This document shows positions 28,732 through 38,500 of a stretch of 64,000 nt of DNA, in pieces. Position numbers and translations under genes: made by a program. This DNA is from Thalassospira mesophila (GTDB taxonomy: Bacteria; Pseudomonadota; Alphaproteobacteria; Rhodospirillales; Thalassospiraceae). The stretch spans positions 1 through 64,000 of the forward strand of contig NZ_JFKA01000011.1 in NCBI RefSeq assembly GCF_002115755.1, given 5' to 3'. The notes under the pieces are model-generated. The model had not been told where the DNA came from and did no database searches. It saw only the letters and a program-made list of their open reading frames with translations. The number at the start of each line of letters is the position of its first letter. The first letter of the stretch is position 1.

Positions 28732-28830
28732 CTGATCCCCCTTTTGTTGTCGCGATGATGCGGGATGAATGAAAAGACGGTACGCCCGGCCTTGATTTAG
28801 TTCAAGTATAAATATTTTATGTTTAAAACA

Positions 28831-28864
28831 GTTTTGCAATTGGCTAGGCTGAAAATTGCAAAAC
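28831..28864. promoter_or_regulatory. Perfect 11-bp inverted repeat in the abmA/formamidase divergent promoter region
   Basis: GTTTTGCAATT (28831-28841) and its exact inverse AATTGCAAAAC (28854-28864) flank a 12-bp spacer. A weaker A+T-rich imperfect palindrome lies next to it around 28802-28827. Both sit between the divergent starts at 28731 and 28950, where an operator for the MarR regulator of the island would be expected. Individual -35/-10 boxes could not be fixed with confidence. Confidence 0.6.
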
Positions 28865-28949
28865 ATCTGCAGGTCGGCCCGGCTTGCATCTCTGCGGGTT
28901 CGATCCAGTTTATGCATTTGCAAATAAAACCAAAAAAGGACTTCCAGCC

Positions 28950-29798
28950 ATGATCACGGATTGGGACGACGCCTATGCCAATGGCGATCACATAGAAAAC
29001 GCCGCCAGCTATCCGCCCGCATGGGTGAGCGCCGCTGGCGATTTTCGCAATGATATGCTGGCGCGGGGTCAGGCAAAACTTGACGTTTCCTATGGGGAAG
29101 ACGACCGCGAAAAATATGATTTGTTTTTGCCCGAAGGCACCCCGATAGGACTGGTTGTGTTTGTGCATGGCGGATACTGGAAGGCGTTTGATAAATCTTA
29201 CTGGTCGCACCTGGGCAATGGCCCCGTCAAACGGGGCTGGGCCGTTTGCCTGCCAAGCTACAGCCTGGCCCCTAATGCCCGCCTGACCGACATAACGCGC
29301 CAGATTGGCCGTGCGATTGACCATGTGGCAGGCACAGTCACCGGCCCCGTGCATTTAACCGGCCATTCGGCAGGCGGACATCTGGTCAGCCGCATGGTTT
29401 GTGAAGACAGCCCGCTATTGCCCGGCACATTGACCCGCATCGGCCATGTCATGTCGATCAGCGGGCTTCATGACCTGCGCCCTTTGCGCAAGACCACCCT
29501 GAATAACACGCTGAAAATTGATGCCAATGAAGCCCGAACCGAAAGTGCCGCCCTGCTTTTACCCGCCCAACCAGGCGGCAACGCCGCACAAATAACCTGC
29601 TGGATCGGGGCCAACGAACGCCCGGAATTTATCCGCCAGAATGATCTTTTAGCCAATATCTGGACCGGCCTTGGGGCAACGACCCAAAGCATTCACGCCC
29701 CGGACAAACACCATTTTAACGTTATAGACGCCCTTGCCGACCCGCAGTCGGATATGACGTGCTGCCTTTTGGCCGGAATTAGCTGGGAGGGAGAATAA
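28950..29798 (+). CDS. Kynurenine formamidase (arylformamidase), alpha/beta-hydrolase type
   Basis: The 282-residue alpha/beta hydrolase contains the oxyanion-hole motif FVHGGYW, which marks arylformamidases of the eukaryotic/BNA7-like class. The nucleophile elbow is [10 protein letters not shown] (Ser). The acid/base partners are probably in the NERPEF segment and [11 protein letters not shown]. It would hydrolyse N-formylkynurenine to kynurenine and formate between the KynA and KynU steps. Many bacteria use the unrelated metal-dependent KynB for this, which is not seen here. The start at 28950 follows AAGGA by about 9 nt. It is divergent from abmA and is followed after one base by the FadB-like gene. 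Confidence 0.87.
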   Translation: MITDWDDAYANGDHIENAASYPPAWVSAAGDFRNDMLARGQAKLDVSYGEDDREKYDLFLPEGTPIGLVVFVHGGYWKAFDKSYWSHLGNGPVKRGWAVCLPSYSLAPNARLTDITRQIGRAIDHVAGTVTGPVHLTGHSAGGHLVSRMVCEDSPLLPGTLTRIGHVMSISGLHDLRPLRKTTLNNTLKIDANEARTESAALLLPAQPGGNAAQITCWIGANERPEFIRQNDLLANIWTGLGATTQSIHAPDKHHFNVIDALADPQSDMTCCLLAGISWEGE

Positions 29799-29799
29799 C

Positions 29800-31749
29800 A
29801 TGCCTGTCGTTTCAGTCGCGTTTTCAGGGTCGATTGCGCTCATCCGCATTGATAACCCGCCGATCAATGCCACCAGCCACGCGGTACGGGCCGGGTTGAT
29901 GGTGGCGATGGAGCAGATTGCGCAAAATACGACCGTTACTGCCGCCATTTTAATCTGCGCGGGTAAAACATTTATCGCCGGTGCCGACATAAATGAATTT
30001 AACCAGCCGCCACAGGCGCCGCTATTGCCCGATGTAATTTTGCGGCTGGAAACACTGAAAATTCCTATCATTGCCGCCCTGCATGGCACTGTTTTGGGCG
30101 GCGGACTGGAAGTTGCCCTTGGATGCCATTACCGCATTGCCGCACCAGACACCAAACTTGGCTTTCCCGAGGTTAATCTGGGCCTTATCCCCGGGGCTGG
30201 TGGGACCGTGCGCACGCCACGCCTGATTGGTCCGCACCATGCCTGCACCCTTATTGCCGATGGCAAACCGGTTGGGGCCGCCGTGGCACACGATTGGGGC
30301 CTGATTGACCAGCTTGCCGATCAGGATCTTGAACAAGCGGCAATTGCCTTCGCGCAGGCCGCCGCCAAGGCTCCCCTTCCCACCGCGCTCACCCACCGCC
30401 CGCTGTCGGATAAGGTATTTGACTGGGATCGGGTTTTAGAAAAAACCAGGCAAAAGGCCCGCGGTGCAAACGCACCTGTAGTCGCGCTGGAAACCATCCG
30501 CACCGGCCTTTCCTTGCCCGCCGCTGATGCGCTGGCCCTAGAGCGCCAGCAATTTTTAAAATTGCGCGACAGCGAACAATCGTATGCGCTGCGCCATATC
30601 TTTATGGCTGAACGCAGCGTAGGCAAAATTGGCACCCTTAAAAAAATCACACCCGCCCCCCTTCACCATGTCGGCATTGTCGGTGGCGGCATGATGGGGG
30701 CGGGCATTGCCACCGCCTGCCTGCTGGCGGGGTATAAAGTCACCATGATCGAGCGGGGTGACGATGCCCTTCAGAACGGCACACAAACGGTAACCCGCCA
30801 TTTACAAACCAGCCGCGACCGCAAAATTATCTCCGAACCGCTTTATAACGAGCATTTGGCACGCTTTAACGGCAGCACCGATTATCGTGCGCTGGCAAAC
30901 TGCGCCCTTGTTATCGAAGCCGTGTTTGAGGATTTTGATATCAAAAAAGCAGTCTTCACCGCACTCGAAAACGTGGTGTCGCCAGACACCCTGATTGCGT
31001 CCAACACGTCGTACCTTGATCTTAATGCACTGGCGGCCTCCACAAACCATCCCGAGCGGGTAATTGGCCTGCATTTTTTCTCGCCTGCTCACATCATGAA
31101 ACTGCTTGAAGTTGTCTGTACCGATCACGCCAGCGCGCAAAACATTTCAACAGCACTGGCATTTGCCCGCACCCTTGGCAAAATCGCCGTTCCCACCGGG
31201 GTGTGTGATGGCTTCATTGGCAACCGCATCATGTCGGCCTATCGCAAACAATGCGAATACATGATCGAAGATGGCGCCTACCCCGAACAAATTGACGCCG
31301 CCATGACAGAATTTGGCTTTCCGATGGGCCTGTTTGCCATGCAGGACATGGCCGGGCTGGAAATTTCGTGGAACACCCGCAAACGGCTGGCGCCTACTCG
31401 CGATCCTGCCGAACGCTATGTCGCGCTTGGCGATTATTTGTGTGAACAAGGCCGTTTTGGCCGCAAATCAGGTGCTGGCTGGTTTTTATATGAAAATGCC
31501 AATGCCGCACCGGTACCAGACCCGATTGTTACCGCCATGATCGACAGCGAATCAGATCGAAAAGGCATCACCCGACGCCCGTTTTCACCGGCGGAAATTA
31601 TAAAAACCATCCTCGCCACCATGCAGGGCGAAGGTCAAAAAATACTGGACGAGGGGATCGCCCAAAGCCCTGATGCCATAGATGTCGTCATGATCAATGG
31701 ATATGGTTTTCCGCGCTGGCGCGGCGGGCCGATGTTTATGTCGAAATAA
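29800..31749 (+). CDS. Fused enoyl-CoA hydratase / 3-hydroxyacyl-CoA dehydrogenase (FadB/FadJ-like)
   Basis: The 649-residue bifunctional beta-oxidation protein has an N-terminal crotonase domain with both catalytic glutamates (GGGLEVALG, Glu104; GFPEVNLGLIPGAGG, Glu124). An NAD domain (GGGMMGAGIA, 295-304) follows, then the dehydrogenase motif LHFFSPAHIMKL and two C-terminal helical domains ending GYGFPRWRGGPMF. It is shorter than enteric FadB (about 715-730). A GGGAGGGAGA ribosome-binding site precedes the ATG. Co-transcription with the formamidase suggests it finishes breakdown of the opened C7 chain from anthraniloyl-CoA. Confidence 0.9.
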   Translation: MPVVSVAFSGSIALIRIDNPPINATSHAVRAGLMVAMEQIAQNTTVTAAILICAGKTFIAGADINEFNQPPQAPLLPDVILRLETLKIPIIAALHGTVLGGGLEVALGCHYRIAAPDTKLGFPEVNLGLIPGAGGTVRTPRLIGPHHACTLIADGKPVGAAVAHDWGLIDQLADQDLEQAAIAFAQAAAKAPLPTALTHRPLSDKVFDWDRVLEKTRQKARGANAPVVALETIRTGLSLPAADALALERQQFLKLRDSEQSYALRHIFMAERSVGKIGTLKKITPAPLHHVGIVGGGMMGAGIATACLLAGYKVTMIERGDDALQNGTQTVTRHLQTSRDRKIISEPLYNEHLARFNGSTDYRALANCALVIEAVFEDFDIKKAVFTALENVVSPDTLIASNTSYLDLNALAASTNHPERVIGLHFFSPAHIMKLLEVVCTDHASAQNISTALAFARTLGKIAVPTGVCDGFIGNRIMSAYRKQCEYMIEDGAYPEQIDAAMTEFGFPMGLFAMQDMAGLEISWNTRKRLAPTRDPAERYVALGDYLCEQGRFGRKSGAGWFLYENANAAPVPDPIVTAMIDSESDRKGITRRPFSPAEIIKTILATMQGEGQKILDEGIAQSPDAIDVVMINGYGFPRWRGGPMFMSK

Positions 31750-32250
31750 AGCCGCCAGCTTTCACAAAACACCCGCCTGACGATTAAAAATAACACGCAC
31801 AAACATCCACAGATTGGTGTGCGGTCAAATATCTGCGCTCAAATTTAACCTATAGTTGCAATATAAATCTTAAAATTTAAACGTTTAGACAATTTACTTA
31901 AAATAGAAACAAATAAAATTTAAATATTTATCATAATACCATTCCATGTTGCGAAGAAATTGTAACAATTTGTCAGAATTGATTTCTTGACGATATTCTT
32001 CACGTTCGCAATACCTATAAGATCCACACATCTCCTGCGATAATTATCGAATTCATAAAAATTATATTTTCCTGATGTAATTGCCATTATTTCGTCCCAT
32101 ATAAATCGACAATGATTATTTATATCAAAGCATCGAACTCTACCGGACAAAGAAATGACGGCATAACTACAATTTTAAATACATCCATCATAAGCATTCA
32201 AAAATTTATATTTCGCACACCAAGACTTACACTTAATAATTGAGAAATTT
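31750..32250. other. 501-bp A+T-rich intergenic region upstream of wecB
   Basis: The base composition drops sharply to A+T-rich compared with both flanking genes. I find no supportable gene; a 76-codon minus-strand frame (31920-32150) has no recognisable features. A perfect 12-bp palindrome CGATAATTATCG lies at 32038-32049 and could be an operator. The promoter of the rightward polysaccharide operon must be in this region, but no convincing -35/-10 pair stands out. Confidence 0.6.
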
Positions 32251-33402
32251 ATGAAATTAAAAGTCATGATGGTTTTTGGCACCCGCCCGGAAGCAATAAA
32301 AATGGCGCCTTTGGCCCGGGCTATACTCGCCAATCCGGACATTGACCTGCATATTTGCTCGACCGGCCAGCATCGCGAAATGTTGGCCGCCGTCATTGCG
32401 GCGTTCGACCTTCGGATCGACGAAGACTTGGATGTCATGACCACCAACCAGACGCTAAACGGCCTTGCCCAGACGTTATTAGGCAAGCTCGACGCAAGCT
32501 ATGCGGCCAACACCCCGGATCTTGTTTTGGTCCACGGCGATACAACAACCAGTTTTATCGCCAGTTTGGCGGCATTTCATCGCCACATTCCCATCGGCCA
32601 TATCGAAGCTGGCCTGCGAACCGGTAACCTGCAATCGCCCTGGCCCGAGGAAGCAAACCGCCGCCTGACCGGCGTTTTGGCAGATCTGCATTTTCCGCCA
32701 ACAGCAACAGCCCGTCAAAACCTGCTTGATGAAGGGGTTTCGCCAAGCGCCATCGTCGTTACCGGCAACACCGTCATCGATGCCCTGCTGTGGATGAAAG
32801 ACCGCCTGGACCAAACCGACTGGACGCCGACGGACCCGGCAATTTTAACAAAAATTGACCTGCAAAAACAAATGGTGCTGATCACGGGCCATCGCCGCGA
32901 AAGTCTGGGCCATGGTTTTGAACAAATCTGTCTGGCCCTGTCCGATCTGGCAACCCGGTATCGCGATATTCAGTTTGTCTATCCGGTGCATTTGAACCCG
33001 CGGGTCCATGACGTTGTCCATACCATGTTGGGGCACTGCGCCAATATTGCCCTGATCCCCCCACAGGATTACCGCCATTTTGTCTGGTTGATGAGCCGTG
33101 CCTATCTGATTTTAACTGATTCCGGCGGCATTCAGGAAGAAGCCCCCGCACTTGGCAAGCCGTTGCTTGTTCTGCGTGACGTTACCGAGCGCCCGTCGGG
33201 CGACCCGGCAGATCGCGCCATGCTGGTCGGCACCGACCGGGCAAAAATTGTGGCACAAACCAGCAAGCTGATCGACGACCCCGCCTATTATGCCCGCTAT
33301 AACCAGCCACACAGCCCCTTTGGCGACGGGCATGCCTGCGAACGCATCGTTGCCCATCTTGGTCAATGGATGCAACAACGCGTTCTGGGCAAATGCGCAT
33401 GA
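32251..33402 (+). CDS. wecB: UDP-N-acetylglucosamine 2-epimerase (non-hydrolysing)
   Basis: The 383-residue enzyme interconverts UDP-GlcNAc and UDP-ManNAc in the cytoplasm. It starts with the family hallmark VFGTRPEAIKMAPL. The STGQHREML, LVHGDTTTS, HIEAGLRTGN and LTDSGGIQEEAPALGKP segments hold the substrate and allosteric site residues. Length is normal. Its stop overlaps the nfrB start (ATGA), so it supplies UDP-ManNAc directly to the glycosyltransferase next door. This fits the proposal for the enterobacterial N4 receptor, where WecB is required for a ManNAc-type glycan. Confidence 0.95.
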   Translation: MKLKVMMVFGTRPEAIKMAPLARAILANPDIDLHICSTGQHREMLAAVIAAFDLRIDEDLDVMTTNQTLNGLAQTLLGKLDASYAANTPDLVLVHGDTTTSFIASLAAFHRHIPIGHIEAGLRTGNLQSPWPEEANRRLTGVLADLHFPPTATARQNLLDEGVSPSAIVVTGNTVIDALLWMKDRLDQTDWTPTDPAILTKIDLQKQMVLITGHRRESLGHGFEQICLALSDLATRYRDIQFVYPVHLNPRVHDVVHTMLGHCANIALIPPQDYRHFVWLMSRAYLILTDSGGIQEEAPALGKPLLVLRDVTERPSGDPADRAMLVGTDRAKIVAQTSKLIDDPAYYARYNQPHSPFGDGHACERIVAHLGQWMQQRVLGKCA

Positions 33403-35573
33403 GCTACGAACTTGTCGACATCCTGATTTATGTCTTCTATGCCCTGAAATTTGTCGTCATTTTGCTGGCAGGAACCATTTTCCTGCTGGGCCTTGATGAC
33501 CTGTTCATTGACGTTGTCTATTGGACCCGAACCTGGTTTCGCTATTTTCGAATTTACGACCGCCATGCCCCGGCAGACCAGAAGCGGCTTTACAGTGTCG
33601 CCGAAAAGCCCCTTGCCATTATGGTTCCGGCCTGGAAAGAGGTTGGCGTTGTCGGCGAAATGGCGCGTCTGGCGGCGGCAACGCTGGATTACGAAAACTA
33701 TCAGATTTTTGTCGGCACCTATCCGAACGACCCTGAGACCCAACGCGATGTCGATGCCGTATGCCAGCAATTTCCCAATGTTCACAAAGTGGTCTGTGTT
33801 CGCCCCGGCCCCACCAGCAAGGCGGACTGCCTGAACAACATCATTGATGCCATCCTTGGTTTCGAGGCCAATGCACGCATTCAGTTTGCCGGTTTTATCC
33901 TGCATGACGCCGAAGATGTCATTTCACCGCTGGAACTGCGCCTGTTTAACTATTTATTGCCCAAAAAAGACCTGATACAGGTGCCGGTTTACCCTTACCC
34001 CCCGCAATGGTGGGGCTTTACCGCCGGTCATTACGCCGACGAATTTGCCGAATATCACGGCAAAGACGTTATCGTGCGCGAAGCCCTTTCCGGGCAGGTT
34101 CCCAGTGCCGGTGTCGGCACCTGTTTTAGCCGTCGCGCCATTGTTGCCCTGCTCGAAGATGGCGACGGCATTGCCTTTGATGTGCAAAGTCTGACCGAGG
34201 ATTACGATATTGGTTTTCGCCTGAAACAAAAGGGCATGGTATGCATTTTTGCCCGCTTTTCGGTTTCTGACCCGCAATTGGCCCTTAAAACAACCCGTGT
34301 CCCTGGCATGAGCCGCGCCACCACGCAGGTCATTTGTGTGCGTGAACATTTCCCGCGCTCCTTCAGCCATGCCGTTCGGCAAAAATCGCGCTGGATCACC
34401 GGTATTGTTTTTCAAGGCACCACTAATCTGGGCTGGAGCCCCAAGGGCATTATCAATTATTTCCTGTGGCGCGACCGGCGCGGCCTGCTGACCAACCTGC
34501 TGGGCTTGCTGGTTAACATCCTGCTTGTTGTTACTGTTGTCATGTGGCTGATCACAGCACTGGTCCCCGATGCATGGCATTTCCCCTCCATCCTCGGCGA
34601 AGATGCTGTTTTGCAGGCCGTGCTTTTGTGTAACGGCATTTTGTTGTTGAACCGCCTGTTCCAGCGCTGCTTTTTTGTCACCCGTTTTTACGGTATCCAT
34701 CAGGGGCTGCTGTCGATCCCGCGGATCGTCTGGAGCAACGTTATCAATTTTTGCGCCAATATTCGGGCTTTGCGTCAGGTTGTGGCAATTGGCGATTCAC
34801 GCCGGGTCGCATGGGACAAAACCTCGCATGAATTTCCCACCCTTGATGCCACAGCCCGCATTCCCCTTGGCCAGCGACTGATCGAAAAAGGCCTGTTAAC
34901 CCCGCAACAGCTAGAGGCCGCCATTACCAGCCCGGAACGGCGCCGCTTGGGGCGCGAACTATTAATGCGGGGGCACATTTCCAGCACCCAACTGGTAGAG
35001 GCCCTGGCCGAGCAAGCCAGCATGGACTGGAAACCGTTAAATCCGTTCACCATTGACCCGGCCCTGATCACCGATTTCCCACGTCATCTTGCCCTGCGCT
35101 ATGCGGTCGTGCCGATTGGTCGCGATGGTGACAGCCTTGTTCTGGCCAGCGAACGCCCGATTAGCCAGGTGTCGCTTGGTGCGATCAGCCGCCAGTTAAA
35201 ACGACCTGTAACCTGCCAGTTGGCCCCGCAAGGGCGGGTGACCCTTGCCTTACGCCACTGGTATAGCGAGCGCAACCTGAACGAAGAAACCCGCTTTGTT
35301 CTGGAATTCGCCCAAGCCAATTGCAACAACCCCGAACGCATCGAACGTATTTGCCAGCATCAGGTCATGCTGGGCGATTTATTACAGGTCCGCGGGATTG
35401 TTTCGGCAGCGCTGTTTAATCAGGCACTGATTGATTATGACCCCGAAAAAGAATCGCTGGGACAACATCTGATTGAACGCGGCATCATTTCGGCAGAACG
35501 GCTGGACGAAGCATTACGCGACCAGCAACGTGAACAATATGAAGCCTACAAATTTGCATCGGAGGCGGCGTGA
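33399..35573 (+). CDS. nfrB: NfrB-type inner-membrane glycosyltransferase with C-terminal MshEN-like regions
   Basis: The 724-residue protein has an N-terminal helix (about 8-32), then a GT2-type catalytic domain: VPAWKE, HDAEDVISPLEL (169-180), the LTEDYDIGFRL segment (266-275) and RQKSRWITG (327-335). Further helices lie near 362-387 and 404-420. The C-terminus carries pairs of LGxxL motifs (Leu490/Leu517 and Leu658/Leu687), resembling the MshEN c-di-GMP-binding fold reported for NfrB. It is homologous in plan and length to E. coli NfrB (about 745 residues), the polymerising transferase of the phage-N4 receptor glycan. The start at 33399 gives an ATGA overlap with wecB; an earlier in-frame ATG (33366) lies deep in wecB. 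Confidence 0.92.
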   Translation: MSYELVDILIYVFYALKFVVILLAGTIFLLGLDDLFIDVVYWTRTWFRYFRIYDRHAPADQKRLYSVAEKPLAIMVPAWKEVGVVGEMARLAAATLDYENYQIFVGTYPNDPETQRDVDAVCQQFPNVHKVVCVRPGPTSKADCLNNIIDAILGFEANARIQFAGFILHDAEDVISPLELRLFNYLLPKKDLIQVPVYPYPPQWWGFTAGHYADEFAEYHGKDVIVREALSGQVPSAGVGTCFSRRAIVALLEDGDGIAFDVQSLTEDYDIGFRLKQKGMVCIFARFSVSDPQLALKTTRVPGMSRATTQVICVREHFPRSFSHAVRQKSRWITGIVFQGTTNLGWSPKGIINYFLWRDRRGLLTNLLGLLVNILLVVTVVMWLITALVPDAWHFPSILGEDAVLQAVLLCNGILLLNRLFQRCFFVTRFYGIHQGLLSIPRIVWSNVINFCANIRALRQVVAIGDSRRVAWDKTSHEFPTLDATARIPLGQRLIEKGLLTPQQLEAAITSPERRRLGRELLMRGHISSTQLVEALAEQASMDWKPLNPFTIDPALITDFPRHLALRYAVVPIGRDGDSLVLASERPISQVSLGAISRQLKRPVTCQLAPQGRVTLALRHWYSERNLNEETRFVLEFAQANCNNPERIERICQHQVMLGDLLQVRGIVSAALFNQALIDYDPEKESLGQHLIERGIISAERLDEALRDQQREQYEAYKFASEAA

Positions 35574-38500
35574 ACTTTCAACGGTTAACGGTTGTTTTCA
35601 CGGTGGGACTATTCATTAACCTGTGTCCCCTTATGCAACCCACGCAGGCAGAAGCACTGGATAAATTTGCCGATTTTCGCAGTTATCCCTATCTTGATCG
35701 CGCCTACCGGGCTGCAAAACAGGGTAACTGGGCAGAGGTTGAAGACCTGATGGCGCATTTGCTGGGGTCCGGCCCTGCAAATGATGAAGCCCGGCGCATG
35801 CTGATACAGGCGCAGTTGAAACTGGGCCACTTTGCCCAGGCAGCCCAAAGCGCCGACGGTTTACACGATTTGCACCAAAAACAGACCTTTTTGCAAGATG
35901 TGCGGATCAGATGGATAGACACGGCGCCGCCAGAGGGTGCGACGGTGAAGAAATGGCTGGACGAAACCATCACGATCGCAGATCGCGAACAGCTTTGGCG
36001 GGCCTACGCCATGGCCTTGTCGGCACAACCCGATGGCGCGCAAAAGGCCCTGGACTGGCTCGAAAGCATTAACGGGGATGGTGGAAATTACGATCAGGCA
36101 TCTTTACGTCGTGCCCGGGCGGTCTGGGCGGAAAAGCTCGATCAATGGCAAATCATTGTCGATGAACTCGCCCCGCTTGCCAATCAAGCCGCCCTGCCCG
36201 CCAAATTGTGGGAAAGACTTGCAAACGCCTATGTTAATTTGCAGGACACCAACGCACTAACCCGGCTGCTACCCTCGGCACCCGATGAAGCAACCGCAAC
36301 CAATGCCCGCCTCGCGATGGCCAACCGGGCCATTGCACTGGGCAATATTACAACAGCAAAAACATGGTTACAGGCCCTGCCCGCGAGCGTCCGCAATGCG
36401 CCTTCCCAGCAAACCAGCCTGTGGGAACTGGCAAAGGCCACCGGTGACACAAATTTATATCAATCCACCGCCAATAATATTGACCGTCCCTGCCTTGAAA
36501 CGGTGGAATGGCTTTCTCGCCATGACAGTGCCATTGCCTTTGCGCAATTTGGTCGTTGCCGCCCCCAACAAGACCCGGCAACATGGCTGGTACTTGCCCA
36601 GCGCCTTGATGCGATAGATTTGCTTAAAACCCAATCGCTACCCGCAAAGTGGGAAGCCGAGCGACGCAATGTGCTGATCGGCATCTGGCAGGACCGTGGC
36701 CAGCAAAAAGAAGCTTTGGCATGGCTGGCTCGCCAACCGCAAACACCCGACATTTTAAGGCTGCAAGCAGGCATTCTTCAGGATCAATATGATTATAATG
36801 GCGCTGAAAAATCATGGTTGGCCGTCTATCGTAAATCGGGCGATCTAAACGCCCTTGATCAGGCCAGCTATCTGGCGTTGAAATCGCATAATGACGTGGC
36901 GGCACAACAGCTACTTGAACAGGCTTATGATCAGCGAAACGGAAAGCTACCCGCCAACCTTTTGCAACGACTGGCGGCCTTTTATGCGCAAATGATCACA
37001 AAAAACGACCTGCCACGCGTTGAGGCGCTACTACCCCAGTTGGATGATAAAAGCCGTGGCCTTGTGCTGGCACAACTTGCAACACGCCACTATTGCGACA
37101 CGGTACAACGGGCAGGTGGCCAAAACCCGACCAGTGTGGCGGCATTTCGCGCGCTGGGCCAATGCGCCATGGATAAAATGCCCGGCCTTGCATCGGTTTA
37201 TTATCAAAAGGCCGTTGACCTTGGCGACGACAACAGCTTGCCGTCGCTGGCCTATGCCCTTGAAGCGGCCCAAAGCCCGGAAAAGGCAATTGAGATCTGG
37301 CAGAAAATTCCGCCTGCCGTCATGTCTGACAATGCCCTGTTAACCGCAGCACGCAGCGCCCTTGATGCGCAACAACCCAAAAAAGCCGAAGAGTTCTGGC
37401 AGCGTTTAAAAAATCTGACGCAGGCGAATGACTGGGCATTGGGCGCCCAAATTGCCAAAGCCAACAATGACCTGCCCCTGGCACTCCAGCGCCAGAAACT
37501 AGCCTTGCAAAACAATCCGTCAGCCGAAAATTACTACGGCGCAGCTGCCACCGCCCAACAGGCCAATGATATAAACCAAAGCACACAATGGCTGCGCAAG
37601 GCTGTTTCCCTGCAGCCCGAAAATGCCCGATATAATGCCGATCTGGGCATGCGGCTGGCGAGCGGGACCGAGGCCGACCAACTGGTCGTATCGATCCCCT
37701 ATCTTGAAAAAGCCGTTAATGATTACCCGCAGGATTATCGTCTGCATGAAACACTGGCAAACCGTTATGTAGCCATTGAAAACAACGCTGGCGCGCGCGC
37801 GCAACTTGAACAGGCGATCGACCTTGAACAATATCCCGTCAGCTATGGCGATGATTACGGAAGCCTTGAAGCGCGGCGTTATCGCCAGCGCCGCGCCCAT
37901 GAAACGCTGGAACGGCGCGACAGTGTAACGCTGGCCAGCACATGGTCGCCAGCCGGTGTCACCGAATTTCCGCTTGGCAACAATGCCAGCCAACGCCGTT
38001 CGGCATCGCAAAATGTGCAAACACTTTTGTGGGATCATGCTTTGGGCGAGGAACCCGTGCGCAATGGCAGCACGTTATCGGTTTATGGCCGTGTGCTGCT
38101 CGGGGCAAACGGACATAGCCGTTATGGCCAAACGACCGGAACCGGCGTTGGTCTGCGATATAAACCGCTCGGCGATTATAACCTGAACCTTTATAGCGAG
38201 CTATACAGCCAGACCCGGCGTGACAAAAGCGGCGTACCCGGCATCAAGACCGGCGACCTTGTTAACCCGGGCAAACTTGTAGACGGCATCAGCGACGCAG
38301 CAAATAATGACAAACGCGACAACGACCTGATCTTGCGCGCCACCGCATCCTTTTTGGATCAGAACGAATACCGTAATGACTGGCGCGTTGATGACGATAG
38401 CTGGAACGAACGCTTTGTGACTGTTGATTTATCCTGGTGGACCCGATCGGGCAATCACATGGCGTTGTCGCGGTTCCAGCAGGGGCACAGCTTTAAATTG

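Noticed and set aside
31920-32150. 76-codon minus-strand frame in the A+T-rich gap
   Set aside because: No ribosome-binding site, no recognisable motif, and codon use typical of non-coding A+T-rich DNA.
33954-34700. 248-codon minus-strand frame inside nfrB
   Set aside because: It lies wholly opposite recognisable glycosyltransferase motifs; the translation is low in hydrophobic pattern and resembles nothing known.
37520-38038. 172-codon minus-strand frame inside nfrA
   Set aside because: Shadow of the TPR-rich coding sequence; no ribosome-binding site or domain.
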